A program made the translations under genes and the position numbers. The notes beneath the pieces are model-generated. The model was not told the DNA's origin. It worked only from the letters and a program-made list of their open reading frames with translations, and did no database searches. Of a stretch of DNA of 64,000 bases, positions 33,417 through 41,998 are shown in pieces. The stretch's first letter is position 1. Each line of letters opens with the position of its first letter. Origin of the DNA: VRUE01 sp963774555 (GTDB lineage Bacteria; Actinomycetota; Thermoleophilia; Solirubrobacterales; 70-9); contig CAVZFL010000001.1 in the NCBI GenBank assembly GCA_963774555.1, positions 1,054,001 to 1,118,000 of the forward strand, in the 5' to 3' direction.

Positions 33417-34529
33417 ATGTCTAAGCCAAGCGCAAACACTGTCGAGGGGCGGGCCACGGTGGCTCGCCCCTCACTGTGCCTGCTGGCGGCCATCTCGGTG
33501 CTCGTGGTCGCGGCTATGGCCGCCCCTGTGGCACAGGCCGCAAAGCTCCCCGAATTGGAAGTCACCAAAACCAATCCGGAATCCAAAGAAAAAGAACCTG
33601 CCAACTCGACCACCCCGTTTGTCATCGGCCACGAAAACGATGGCACCACGACCGCCGTGGGCAACCCGGGGCCACTTCGGCTCGCGATCGCCGCGGCCGG
33701 CGGTCCTTCCGAAGAAGTGGTGCTCTATACCCAGCCAGGCTGCCTCGGCGAACCGGCCGGAGCTGGCACCCTCAACGAATTCGAAGGCACGGGCCTCCAG
33801 GTCGAAGTCCCAGCGGACTCGACGACCTACTTCTACGTGCGCGAGTTCGACCCCAGCGAAGTATTCGAAACCTCCGACTGCTCGAAAGTGGGATTCCCCT
33901 ACTGGGAGAGTTCGACCGTTGTGACGCCGCCCAAAGAACCTCCCGTCGAAGAACCGCCGGTTGAGCAGCGTCCACCCGCGGTCAACCCGCCCGCCCCCCC
34001 TCACCTGCACACCCAGCCCGCCGGCCGCGCCAACGACAACTCTCCGCAGATCCTCGGCTCTGCGCCCGGCGCCGAGCGGGTCAAGGTCTTCGCCAACTCG
34101 AGCTGCAGCGGCGCCCCGGTCCTCAACGTCTCCGGCGCCGAACTTGCCTTCGGGGTGACAGTTCACGTCTCCGATAACTCGGTGACGGACTTCGCCGGCA
34201 TCTCGCTCGCCAACGGCAAGCAGTCGTTCTGCTCGCCACCCGCCACCTACATCGAGGACTCGACCCCGCCTCGGACCCGCATCACGATGGGCCCGGGGAC
34301 CAAGACCCGACGCCACAAGGCCGTCTTCCGCTTCACCGACACCGGCGAAGACCCCCTCGCCACCTCCTTCCAGTGCAGGATCAACCACAAGCAGTGGAAG
34401 CCCTGCCATTCCCCCTTCAAGCTCCGCCACCTCAAGTTCCACCGCTACGTCCTCCGCGTCCGCGGCACGGACCAGATCGGCAACGCCGAGTCCAAGCCCG
34501 CCAAGCGCAGCTTCAAGGTCGTTCGGTAG
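33417..34529 (+). CDS. Secreted protein with Ig-like repeats, unknown function
   Basis: A 370-residue protein. A signal peptide (hydrophobic core at about residues 19-38) is probably cleaved after VAQA at about 41. The mature part has a beta-rich domain with cysteines (YTQPGCLGEPAGAGTLNEF...YFYVREFDPSEVFETSDC), a Pro-rich hinge of about 25 residues (PPKEPPVEEPPVEQRPP), a second similar domain and a C-terminal Ig-like domain (TRITMGPGTKTRRHKAVFRFTDT...YVLRVRGTDQIGNAESKPAKRSF), a type common in Solirubrobacterales surface proteins. It follows the pilin by 23 bases and may be co-transcribed, so a pilus-associated adhesin is possible but unproven. Confidence 0.72.
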   Translation: MSKPSANTVEGRATVARPSLCLLAAISVLVVAAMAAPVAQAAKLPELEVTKTNPESKEKEPANSTTPFVIGHENDGTTTAVGNPGPLRLAIAAAGGPSEEVVLYTQPGCLGEPAGAGTLNEFEGTGLQVEVPADSTTYFYVREFDPSEVFETSDCSKVGFPYWESSTVVTPPKEPPVEEPPVEQRPPAVNPPAPPHLHTQPAGRANDNSPQILGSAPGAERVKVFANSSCSGAPVLNVSGAELAFGVTVHVSDNSVTDFAGISLANGKQSFCSPPATYIEDSTPPRTRITMGPGTKTRRHKAVFRFTDTGEDPLATSFQCRINHKQWKPCHSPFKLRHLKFHRYVLRVRGTDQIGNAESKPAKRSFKVVR

Positions 34530-35784
34530 ACCACAAGGCCGAAACCGGCAACGCCCAGAGGTTGGGGCCGAAGCGCAGCTTCTCTGCGCCGGTGTGTATG
34601 ACGACGCCTGCTTTGAACCGTTTGCCCAGCTTGCCTTGAAGGTGGCGGAGTGCGCTGAAGTCACTGGTGCGTACCGTGGCACCCAGCTTGACCTCGACGC
34701 CGCAGAGCGATCCGTCGCCACTCTCGAGGACGATGTCGATCTCACGACCCCCTGCTGTGCGGAAGTGGTGAAGGCGAACGTTGGTTTTCGCCCATCCCGC
34801 TTGCTTCACCAGCTCCATTGCGACGAAATTCTCAAATAGGGCGCCGGCGAGAGATGTCTCGTCTTCTTCGAATCGATCTTGACTGTAGCCGAGCAGATTG
34901 CATGCAAGGCCGGTATCCGGAAGCCATATCTTCGGAGCCTTGATCAAGCGCTGGCCGATGTTGCGACTCCATGCCCTCGCGCGGATCAGCAGGAATAGCT
35001 GTTCGAGCAGGGTCAGGTAGCGCTGCACGGTGGGGCGGCTCATGCTGGCGTCCCGAGCGATCTCAGTGGAGGAGAGCAAGCCCGAGATGCGGGCGGCGGA
35101 AAGGCCGAGGAGCGTAGGAAGCTCCCCGAGCTGTTGTGCGTTTCGGGTGAGATCCCGGACATCGCGCTCCAGCGTCATCGCGACGTACTCCTCGAACCAA
35201 CGCCCCCGCCTACGTGGGTTCGTGCGTGAGATGGCTTCGGGATACCCACCGACCGTGAGAGCCTCGGCGATTGCCGAGCGGCCGACCGGTGCATTTGCGA
35301 TTCGCGGTACGCGGCCGGCGAACAGGTCGTCGATGAAGGTCTCGCGCCAGCCGTGAAGCTCGCCCTGTGAGAGCGGCCAGAGCGGTACCCGCTCGGCCCG
35401 TCCCACCAGGGACTCGGAGATGCGCAGAGTAGCCCAGACGTTTGCCGAGCCGGTGAGGATGAACATTCCCGCCGGCCGCCGCCCGCCAGCGCGTGCCCTG
35501 TCGACCTTGGCCTTGATCGCGGGCAGGAGAGCTGGAGCCTTCTGGAACTCGTCGATGCAGATGGGAAGCGCGGAGTCATCGACGAATCCGGCTGGATCCT
35601 CATTGGCGGCTTCCCGGGGTCCTTCGTCGTCGAGGGTCACGTAGCGCGCACCCCGCTCCCCTGCCACCACGGACGCGAGCGTGCTCTTCCCGGCTTGCCG
35701 CGGGCCGACGACGACCACCACCGGGGTGTCGTCCAAGGCGGCATCCAATGCGTCCTTGATGTGTCTTGAGAGGAGTACCGACAT
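34513..35784 (-). CDS. AAA ATPase with DUF4143 domain
   Basis: A 423-residue protein of the AAA_14/DUF4143 family. Walker A VVGPRQAGKSTL is near residues 25-36. A Walker B-like CIDEFQKAP and sensor ILTGSANVWA follow. The C-terminal domain (about 260-400) has LPDTGLACNLLGY and GREIDIVLESGDGSLCGVEVKLG, a restriction-endonuclease-like pattern. Family members are often in mobile or defence contexts; their function is not known. The 3' end overlaps the convergent secreted-protein gene by 17 bases. Directly upstream lie four 22-bp-spaced repeats. Codon use is less GC3-rich than in pilus genes, hinting at transfer into the pilus locus. Confidence 0.87.
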   Translation of the reverse strand: MSVLLSRHIKDALDAALDDTPVVVVVGPRQAGKSTLASVVAGERGARYVTLDDEGPREAANEDPAGFVDDSALPICIDEFQKAPALLPAIKAKVDRARAGGRRPAGMFILTGSANVWATLRISESLVGRAERVPLWPLSQGELHGWRETFIDDLFAGRVPRIANAPVGRSAIAEALTVGGYPEAISRTNPRRRGRWFEEYVAMTLERDVRDLTRNAQQLGELPTLLGLSAARISGLLSSTEIARDASMSRPTVQRYLTLLEQLFLLIRARAWSRNIGQRLIKAPKIWLPDTGLACNLLGYSQDRFEEDETSLAGALFENFVAMELVKQAGWAKTNVRLHHFRTAGGREIDIVLESGDGSLCGVEVKLGATVRTSDFSALRHLQGKLGKRFKAGVVIHTGAEKLRFGPNLWALPVSALWSTERP

Positions 35785-35865
35785 CTGACAATCGCTCAGA
35801 TTGTACCTGACAATCGTTCAGATATAACCTGACAAATGCTCAGGTACGGCCTGACAACCGCTCGC
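35785..35865. promoter_or_regulatory. Four tandem CTGACAAnnGnTCAG repeats at 22-bp period
   Basis: Repeats start at 35785, 35807, 35829 and 35851, exactly 22 bases apart (about two helical turns). The first three contain the half-palindrome CTGA-N7-TCAG; the fourth is degenerate (CTGACAACCGCTCG). They fill the gap between the divergent DUF4143 ATPase and prepilin peptidase starts. A cooperative repressor binding one DNA face would explain the spacing. Confidence 0.8.
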
Positions 35866-35884
35866 CCAGATAGAACTTCAGTTG

Positions 35885-36631
35885 ATGGTCGGCGTGGCCC
35901 TGATCGCTTTTCTGGCTGGTCTTGCGGCCGGCAGCTTCGCCACCGCGGCAGCACATCGGGTGCCGCGGGGGATCTCGGTGGCGTTTGCACGGTCTGAGTG
36001 CCCGGCCTGCGGGGCGCAGATCGCCGCCTACGACAATGTGCCGGTCCTCTCGTGGTTGCTGTTGCGGGGTCGGGCACGGTGCTGCGGTGCGCGGATCTCG
36101 CCTCGGTATCCGCTCACGGAGCTTTCCGTCGGCCTGCTCTTCGTCGCCACCGTGCTCGTCTATCTCCACGATGCAGCTGAAGCGCTGATCGGCCTGGTCT
36201 TCGTCACGGTGTTGGCGATCGTCACGCTGACCGACCTCGAGCGGCGGATTATTCCCAACAAGGTGCTGATCGCCGGTGTGGTGCTCTGTCTGGCGATTGC
36301 GGTGCCGACCGACCCGGCGGGGGTGCCCGAGCGGCTGATCGCGGCCGCCGGTGCCGGCGGAATCTTCTTCTTGGTCGTGCTGGCCTATCCCGCGGGAATG
36401 GGCCTCGGCGACGTCAAGCTGGCGGCGACGATGGGGCTCTTCCTCGGCCGCGCCGTCGCTCCGGCGATCCTCGCCGCACTGCTGGTGGGCAGCTTCGTTG
36501 GCCTTGTCCTGATCGCGCGCCACGGCTCGGGTGCCCGCAAGATGGCGATCCCTTTCGGTCCCTTCCTCGCGCTCGGAGGCACCGTCGGCCTGCTTGCCGG
36601 CGACCAGTTGATCGACCTCTATCTCGGCTGA
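35885..36631 (+). CDS. pilD: Prepilin peptidase / N-methyltransferase PilD
   Basis: A 248-residue A24-family aspartic protease. About seven membrane helices are present. The catalytic Asp118 (LTDLERRIIPN) and Asp177 (GLGDVKL) are conserved. The zinc-site cysteines of classical PilD are altered: Cys40 and Cys43 (CPAC) are present, but the second pair is adjacent (Cys67-Cys68 in RARCCGAR) instead of CxxC. It cleaves leaders from PilA, PilV, PilW and similar proteins and methylates the new N-terminus. ATG 35885 is preceded by an in-frame TTG. It is divergent from the DUF4143 gene and convergent with the pilus operon. Confidence 0.93.
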   Translation: MVGVALIAFLAGLAAGSFATAAAHRVPRGISVAFARSECPACGAQIAAYDNVPVLSWLLLRGRARCCGARISPRYPLTELSVGLLFVATVLVYLHDAAEALIGLVFVTVLAIVTLTDLERRIIPNKVLIAGVVLCLAIAVPTDPAGVPERLIAAAGAGGIFFLVVLAYPAGMGLGDVKLAATMGLFLGRAVAPAILAALLVGSFVGLVLIARHGSGARKMAIPFGPFLALGGTVGLLAGDQLIDLYLG

Positions 36632-36647
36632 CGTGTGGGGCGGCCGG

Positions 36648-37535
36648 CTACCCGGCAGAGCCCTTGCCGCCGCTGCCCTTGTCCTTCGACGGGCCGAGCG
36701 GGGCAACGTTCAGCTTGTCGGTCTTGAGCAGGCGCAGCTGCAGCAGCTCGATCCGGTAGGTGCGGCTGTTGGCGCCGTAGACGACCGTCTCGGGGATGCC
36801 GGGTTCGATCGCGATCAGCTGGCAGCTTTCGGAGCCCTCGATGCAGGTGCCGTCGCCGAAGAGGCCGGTGACCTTGTCGGAGACCAGCATCACGGCGTTC
36901 TTCTGGTCCTTGGTGACGCCGACGAAGGTGAGCGCCGGCACAGCCCGGCTGGGCAGCATCGTCATGTCGGGCAGGTTGTGGCGGACCGTCGCGTCGGGCT
37001 TGTTCTTGCCGGAGGAGACCGGGGTGACGCGAACGTCGATCGCGAAGGAGTAGAACTGCAGGTGGCCTCCTTCGGGCGGTTCGCCGTTACCTTCGCCCGG
37101 TGAGGTCGTTTCCGTTGTTTCGATCGAGGTTTCCGAGGATTCGCTCGATTCGACCGTCACGGTCGATTCTTCGCCGCCCGGTGCCGCGCCCACCCCCCCG
37201 GCGCCTTCGTCTTCGGGTTCGGCGTATTGCTGCTTGAAGGGGTCCTTGGGGGTTCCGGCGAGGCGCCTTCGGTATTCGCGCAGGCCCGGGGTCGCTTTGG
37301 CCACGACCAGCTTGCTGCTGGGGACCGCCGTGCTCGGCGTGGCGATGGCGGCTTCCGGTTCGCCGGAGTCCGAGCCGCTGCTGAGCACGACCGGCAGGGC
37401 CACCAGCGCGACGAGGAGAATCGCGACCAGGGGAAGCAGGTGGCGTTCGCGCAAGTCGTAGTAGATGTCCAAGACGAAGTTTGGAACCTTCAACTCCGGC
37501 ATCTTCAGCTCTGGGCCCTTTTTGAACATGTTCAT
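36648..37535 (-). CDS. PilP-position membrane protein of the pilus operon
   Basis: A 295-residue protein, last in the - strand pilus operon. A cytosolic N-terminus (MNMFKKGPELKMPELKVPNFVL) is followed by one membrane helix at about 35-52, a low-complexity Ser/Thr/Glu linker at about 115-150, and a beta-rich domain (QFYSFAIDVRVTP...LPSRAVPALTFVGVTKDQKNAVMLVSDKV) with two cysteines. Position after pilO and the repeated phrase VPALTFVGVTKDQKNAVMLV suggest an analogue of the lipoprotein PilP, which links PilN/PilO to the rest of the machine, but there is no lipobox and no clear sequence match. It is 15 bases after pilO. Confidence 0.65.
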   Translation of the reverse strand: MNMFKKGPELKMPELKVPNFVLDIYYDLRERHLLPLVAILLVALVALPVVLSSGSDSGEPEAAIATPSTAVPSSKLVVAKATPGLREYRRRLAGTPKDPFKQQYAEPEDEGAGGVGAAPGGEESTVTVESSESSETSIETTETTSPGEGNGEPPEGGHLQFYSFAIDVRVTPVSSGKNKPDATVRHNLPDMTMLPSRAVPALTFVGVTKDQKNAVMLVSDKVTGLFGDGTCIEGSESCQLIAIEPGIPETVVYGANSRTYRIELLQLRLLKTDKLNVAPLGPSKDKGSGGKGSAG

Positions 37536-37550
37536 CCGGCCGTCTCTTCT

Positions 37551-38399
37551 CTAGTTCGATTCGCTGGCAGTGGTGGTCGAGGCAGCCTGGGTCGCCGTTT
37601 CTCCGGCTCCCGCTGGGGTGGTGACTGGCGCCGGCGCTGCGGGCGTGGCTCCCGCCGTAACCCCCTGCGTGGGTGGGGTGACGTAGGTGGTGACGGAGAA
37701 CGTCGCCTTGATGTAATTGGTTGGCCTCTGCGAGCCTTCCGCATCGTCTTCTTCCATCTGGAGGGCAAAGCCGTTCAGGGTCACCAACCGGCCGTCGACC
37801 GCGACGTTCGAGCCGCCCGTGTGGACGAGCGAGTCGATGCCCTTGATGAAGTCGGCGATCTGGAAGAAGTTGCCGCTGAAGGTCAGGTGGTAGGGCATCA
37901 CGCCCAGTCCGGCGGTGCCGATCGCGGCGCCAAGCGGGAGCAGGGACGCGGTGGCCTCGGTCGGCGGCACCGTTGAGGACGCCGGTACGGCGCCGGTGGC
38001 TTCGCTGGAAGGAGGCGTGGGTGACGGGGCTGGGGCAGTAGCCGGAACCGGAGCGGAGCTGGTTTCACCTGAGCCGTCGAGCTGAATGTCGTCGAACCTC
38101 ACCCCGGCCGCCGTCGCGATGGTGCTCAACTCGACCAGCAGAGATGACGTGTCGTCACCGGCCGGAGCAGCCTGGCCGAGCACGACGATCTGGCGGTAGT
38201 CGGCGGGGAACTCGCTCTTTGCCGCCTCTGCTTCCGTCGCTTTGGCCTGCGCTTCGGCGACGGCCGCCTGGAGCTGGCCGACCTGACCGGAAAGTTCGCT
38301 GGCTTCTTCGCGCTTCGGTCCGAGCGCGAGCATCCAAAAGGCAATCGCCACGGCGGCAACGGCGAGGATCGAGACGACTAGCCGGTTGGAGGAGCTCAT
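37551..38399 (-). CDS. pilO: Type IV pilus alignment protein PilO
   Basis: A 282-residue PilO-like bitopic protein. One membrane helix at about residues 8-26 is followed by a heptad-like coiled coil (EEASELSGQVGQLQAAVAEAQAKATEAEAA), a flexible Ala/Pro/Ser linker, and the ferredoxin-like domain (LPYHLTFSGNFFQIADFIKGIDSLV...VDGRLVTLNGFAL) typical of PilO. It would pair with PilN to form the periplasmic-side alignment complex. Its ATG overlaps the TGA of pilN (TGATG). A long Ala/Thr-rich C-terminal tail is specific to this lineage. Confidence 0.85.
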   Translation of the reverse strand: MSSSNRLVVSILAVAAVAIAFWMLALGPKREEASELSGQVGQLQAAVAEAQAKATEAEAAKSEFPADYRQIVVLGQAAPAGDDTSSLLVELSTIATAAGVRFDDIQLDGSGETSSAPVPATAPAPSPTPPSSEATGAVPASSTVPPTEATASLLPLGAAIGTAGLGVMPYHLTFSGNFFQIADFIKGIDSLVHTGGSNVAVDGRLVTLNGFALQMEEDDAEGSQRPTNYIKATFSVTTYVTPPTQGVTAGATPAAPAPVTTPAGAGETATQAASTTTASESN

Positions 38400-39145
38400 C
38401 AGTTGCCTTCCGCTTCGCTGGAGGCGGCCGCAGTTTCAGTCGTTTCCGGCGCCGGCGCCGGCACCGCTTCTGTTTCCGTCCCTTCGCTGGAGACCGGGGC
38501 GGCGTCGAATGCGGCGACTATCTGGAATTCGGCGATGAAGGCGCGTGTTTGGCAGGTCGAGCCTCCTGAGCCTCCGGAGTTGTTGTCAGATTCTTCACCG
38601 AGGGTGGAGGACTGCACGCCAACGCGCGTGACGCCGTCGATCTGCTTCAGCGCCTGGACGAAGTTGGCGACCGCATCCTGACCCGTCGTGCAGCCGTTCA
38701 GCTCCAGAGCGGGCCCTGGCGCTGCGGCACGCAGAGAGACGCTGGCCGATCCGTCGAGCGAAACGCTCGGGCTGGCAGTACCCGTGAGGTTGGTGAGCCA
38801 GACATCGCCGGGCAGCACGATCGCGAGTTCCCGCATCACCCGCTGCCAGTCGAAGCGGCTGTCGGCGAGGCTGGCGATCGTCAGGTTGCGCTGTTCGCGC
38901 AGGCTGTGGAACTGGGTGTAGGCGTCGAGTGCGTTGGCTCGCGCTTCGACCGCCGACTTTTCGTTTTCAAGCGTGGCGATTTCCGCCTTGCTGTCGGAGA
39001 TCTGGTTGCTGGTGACGGCGAGGACGGCGACGCCGATCACCGCTGCCGCAAGCGCGCCGACGATGATGTAGGCGAGCGGGCCGCCCCGCATCGGCTTGCG
39101 GCCGCCGGGGCGCTCCTCCGCTGGGATCAGGTTGACCGGGCGCAT
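38399..39145 (-). CDS. pilN: Type IV pilus protein PilN
   Basis: A 248-residue PilN. It begins MRPVNLIPAEERPG, the conserved cytosolic tail that binds PilM, followed by one helix at about residues 26-45, a coiled coil (KAEIATLENEKSAVEARANALDAY) and a globular domain with WQRVMRELAIVLPGDVWLTNLTGTASPSVSL. The two cysteines near the end (NGCTTGQ and GGSTCQT) may form a disulfide. It starts two bases after pilM ends. The NLIP motif makes the call firm. Confidence 0.93.
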   Translation of the reverse strand: MRPVNLIPAEERPGGRKPMRGGPLAYIIVGALAAAVIGVAVLAVTSNQISDSKAEIATLENEKSAVEARANALDAYTQFHSLREQRNLTIASLADSRFDWQRVMRELAIVLPGDVWLTNLTGTASPSVSLDGSASVSLRAAAPGPALELNGCTTGQDAVANFVQALKQIDGVTRVGVQSSTLGEESDNNSGGSGGSTCQTRAFIAEFQIVAAFDAAPVSSEGTETEAVPAPAPETTETAAASSEAEGN

Positions 39146-39147
39146 CG

Positions 39148-40260
39148 TCAGCTGTCCAGGGCGAGTCCGAAGGGAAGGGTCAGGCGGGCCGCTTCGGCGG
39201 GGTCGAGACCGCCCAGGGCATCGGGGCGCCCGATCGCGATCGGAGCCCCGAGGACCGGCTCCATGTGCTCGGCGAGGCCGGGGATCGCGCTGCCGGGCCC
39301 GCAGAGGACGACGCGCTCAACGGCCACGGCGCCCTCCTGGGCCCCGTAGAAGTCGAGCGAGAGGCGCAGCTCGTCGAGCAGCGCCGAGGCGCCGTTCTCG
39401 AGCGCGGTGCGGGCTTTGGCGACGGTGTCCGGGTCACCCTCGATCTGCTCGAGCGGCAGCGACAGGCCGACGTGATCGAGCCACATGCGGGCGTGCTCGG
39501 GCGTCAGGCCGGTGGCCGAGGCGAAGCTGCCGCCGATGTCCTCGAGCCCGACCGGGGAAACCCTGGTGAACAGGCAGGAGCGGCCCTTGGCCACGGCCAG
39601 GTTGGTGACGTCGCCGACGTTGCAGAAGAGAATGGCTGAAGGCACGGGCTGCTCGGCGCCCTCGGGCGTGGGGCTGACCATCTCGCCCAGGGCCCGGATC
39701 ATCCCGAAGGCCGAGAGGTCGACTCCGACCGGTTCGAGGCCGGCGTCCTTGAGGGGCTTCAGCGAGGCGGCGATCATGTCGCGGCGGGCGGCGACGACGA
39801 TCACGTCGACCTGCGGGCCGGCGCCGTCGATCGCTCCGACCCCACCGACGACGCGGTGGTCGATCACGGCCTGGTCCAGCGGCATCGCGATCTGCTCCTG
39901 GGCGGCGAAGCGGACCGCGGCGGAGAGCTCGTCGGGATCTTCGATCGCGGGCAGGCGCAGCGTTCGCACCACGACGCGCTGGTTGGCGATGCCGAGCCGG
40001 ACGCGCTTGCCCAGCTTGTGCTCGCCGAAGAGGTCGCGCAGCGCGCTTGCCACGGTGTCTGCGTCGACCACCTCTCCGTCGTGGAACGCCTCGGGGGCCA
40101 GCGAGACGCTGCCGGAGGCTGTCAGCTGGGCGCCGCCGTTGCGGTGCACCTCGGCCGCAGCGATGCTGCCGGACTCGATCTCGAGGCCGACCAGCGCCGA
40201 CGCTTTCGTTCGGCCGCCCTTCAGGGACGGGAGGTTGATCTGGAGCGATGGCAGTTTCAT
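39148..40260 (-). CDS. pilM: Type IV pilus cytoplasmic actin-like protein PilM
   Basis: A 370-residue actin-fold ATPase. The ASALVGLEIESGSIAAAEVHRNGG opening is phosphate-1; VVVRTLRLPAIEDPDELSAAVRFAAQEQIAMPLDQAVIDH, VDVIVVAARRDMIAASLKPLKDAGLEPVGVDLSAFGMIRAL and VVLCGPGSAIPGLAEHMEPVLG complete the PilM pattern. It binds the PilN tail inside the membrane. I used ATG 40260, which gives the natural N-terminus with a 17-residue lead. It is separated from the upstream pilX-like gene by 94 bases with no gene. Confidence 0.93.
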   Translation of the reverse strand: MKLPSLQINLPSLKGGRTKASALVGLEIESGSIAAAEVHRNGGAQLTASGSVSLAPEAFHDGEVVDADTVASALRDLFGEHKLGKRVRLGIANQRVVVRTLRLPAIEDPDELSAAVRFAAQEQIAMPLDQAVIDHRVVGGVGAIDGAGPQVDVIVVAARRDMIAASLKPLKDAGLEPVGVDLSAFGMIRALGEMVSPTPEGAEQPVPSAILFCNVGDVTNLAVAKGRSCLFTRVSPVGLEDIGGSFASATGLTPEHARMWLDHVGLSLPLEQIEGDPDTVAKARTALENGASALLDELRLSLDFYGAQEGAVAVERVVLCGPGSAIPGLAEHMEPVLGAPIAIGRPDALGGLDPAEAARLTLPFGLALDS

Positions 40261-40354
40261 CGGAGAATTGGCTTGATGCGCGCCACGTCTTGCATCGGCC
40301 AAACGGCCAAAGAACCTTTGCCCCCCGATACCTAGAATTCGAAATTGCAGGGGG

Positions 40355-41998
40355 TCATTCGATCGTCTCGCGGCCGATCACCCAGGCGGTTTTTTCCGGC
40401 GCGATGAAGCTCGGCGGCTCGATGTACTTGAGCCGGCTGTCGTAGTTGTAGCTCTTCAGGTAGCCGCTGCCGCCGCTGCCGGTGGTGCCGACGGCGCCGC
40501 GGTACTTCTGCGCGATTGCGCCGTTGACCTTGAGCGTGCCCAGCTTGGCGCCGCAGTTGTAGTCGTCGACGATGAAGGAGTGGGCGATCGCCAGGATCGC
40601 GGCGTCGATGGTGACGTTCTGCATCGTCCCGGTCGCGTTTGCGCTGCATTCGTATTTTCCCGTGCCGGAGTTGAGCACCTGCGTGTGCGGGTGGTAGATC
40701 CGCACGAAGTTGTTGGCGACGAGGCCGAGCACGCCTTCGCCTTTCATCGGCGGTTCGTTGGAGCACGATTCGAGGCAGACGTCGCCGGTGATCACGATGT
40801 CGTTTGCCGCCGCGACCGTCAGTTGCCCGGTGTAGTTGCCCTGCAGGTAGACGTTGCCGCATTCCGACGGCGGTTCGGTGATCGCGTACTGGACGTTGAA
40901 AGGCGTGTAGGCACCGGAGCAGGTGCCGCTTTCGTCGTAGACGACGCCGTTGGCCGGGATCGTGCCGCTGTAGAGGACGCTTGCGGGCGAGGCGCAGGTG
41001 TTGGTCGCGGTCAGCGTCATCACGGTCATCGACTGACCGCTGAGGCACATCCGGATCTGGCCTTTGTAGCGGAACTGGGGTTCGGCGATCGCCTGGAGTT
41101 CGCTGTTGGTCGACGGCGGCGTCAGCACCGCCGAGTTCGCCGTGAGCGTGCCTTTGAAGTTGCTTTCCGAGCCGCTGCAGCTGGAGCCCGAGTGGGGGAT
41201 GTCCTTGGTCGAGAACCAGCCGATCGGGGGGCCGCTGACCTCGACCGGGTCCGCGGCCGAGCCGCCGAGGGTCGGGCTGCCGCAGATCACGAAGGCGTCG
41301 TTGGTGTGCATCGGGCCGTTGATGAAGTCGCCGCTGACGAAGGAGATCGTGTTGCAGTAGCCCTTGCCCGAGAGGATTTCGTTTTCGTAGCGTTTTTCGG
41401 CGATCGTCTTGAAGCACTGCGTTTCCGCCGCTTTGACCAGGGCTTCTTCACCGTAGGTGCGCGGGTCCGAGGTCTCGCGCTGGGTGAAGTAGACGTAGTC
41501 GAGGAAGCTGGCCGGCTTGAAGGTGGCGACGATCGAGCGTTTAACGCCGTTGGCGAAGCCGGTTGAGCGGATCCGGAAGGTTCCCTTCAGCGGGTCGAGC
41601 GACTGCAGCATGCTTTCGGTGGCGTGTTCGGTATCGCACTGGTTGTATTTGGTCTGGGTCGTCGAGGGCAGCAGTTCGATCGCGTATTCGGCGCCGGTGC
41701 CGCCGGGCACAGCGAGCTTGTTCGTGGTCGAACCGGAAAGGTTGACCGCCGTCGGAGTCGAGACATTCGCGCAGGAGGTCCAGTAGCTGTTGTTGGCGTG
41801 CAGGTGGTAGGCGTAGTTGTCGATCCCCGCCTTTGCCGCCTCGTAGGCCCGCTTCTGGGAGAGGTCATGGGCGCTCAGGTGGCTGTCGCCGTTGACCGCG
41901 GTGACCGCGACCAGCACCAGCGCCGCCATCAGCGAGAGGCCGATCACGGTCATGATCATGGTGAAGCCGGACTCGTTGTCAGCCTGGTTCATGCGCAT
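40355..41998 (-). CDS. Large PilX-like pilus assembly protein
   Basis: A 547-residue protein with a prepilin-like N-terminus: NESG then FTMIMTVIGLSLMAALVLVAVTAV. Mature position 5 is Met rather than Glu, a feature also seen in PilX-type minor components. The long exported part has at least a dozen cysteines, many Gly/Ser/Thr loops and beta-strand patterns (GDFINGPMHTNDAFVICGSPTLGG; VYLQGNYTGQLTVAAANDIVITGDVCLESC), reminiscent of the polymer-forming or autotransporter-like fold in minor pilus tip proteins. It overlaps pilW by ten bases. It is probably a tip or priming component. Confidence 0.75.
   Translation of the reverse strand: MRMNQADNESGFTMIMTVIGLSLMAALVLVAVTAVNGDSHLSAHDLSQKRAYEAAKAGIDNYAYHLHANNSYWTSCANVSTPTAVNLSGSTTNKLAVPGGTGAEYAIELLPSTTQTKYNQCDTEHATESMLQSLDPLKGTFRIRSTGFANGVKRSIVATFKPASFLDYVYFTQRETSDPRTYGEEALVKAAETQCFKTIAEKRYENEILSGKGYCNTISFVSGDFINGPMHTNDAFVICGSPTLGGSAADPVEVSGPPIGWFSTKDIPHSGSSCSGSESNFKGTLTANSAVLTPPSTNSELQAIAEPQFRYKGQIRMCLSGQSMTVMTLTATNTCASPASVLYSGTIPANGVVYDESGTCSGAYTPFNVQYAITEPPSECGNVYLQGNYTGQLTVAAANDIVITGDVCLESCSNEPPMKGEGVLGLVANNFVRIYHPHTQVLNSGTGKYECSANATGTMQNVTIDAAILAIAHSFIVDDYNCGAKLGTLKVNGAIAQKYRGAVGTTGSGGSGYLKSYNYDSRLKYIEPPSFIAPEKTAWVIGRETIE

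Noticed and set aside
35785..35865. Short CRISPR array
   Set aside because: The repeat is about 15 bases with 7-base gaps and drifts between copies. CRISPR repeats and spacers are longer and repeats near-identical. Operator sites fit better.
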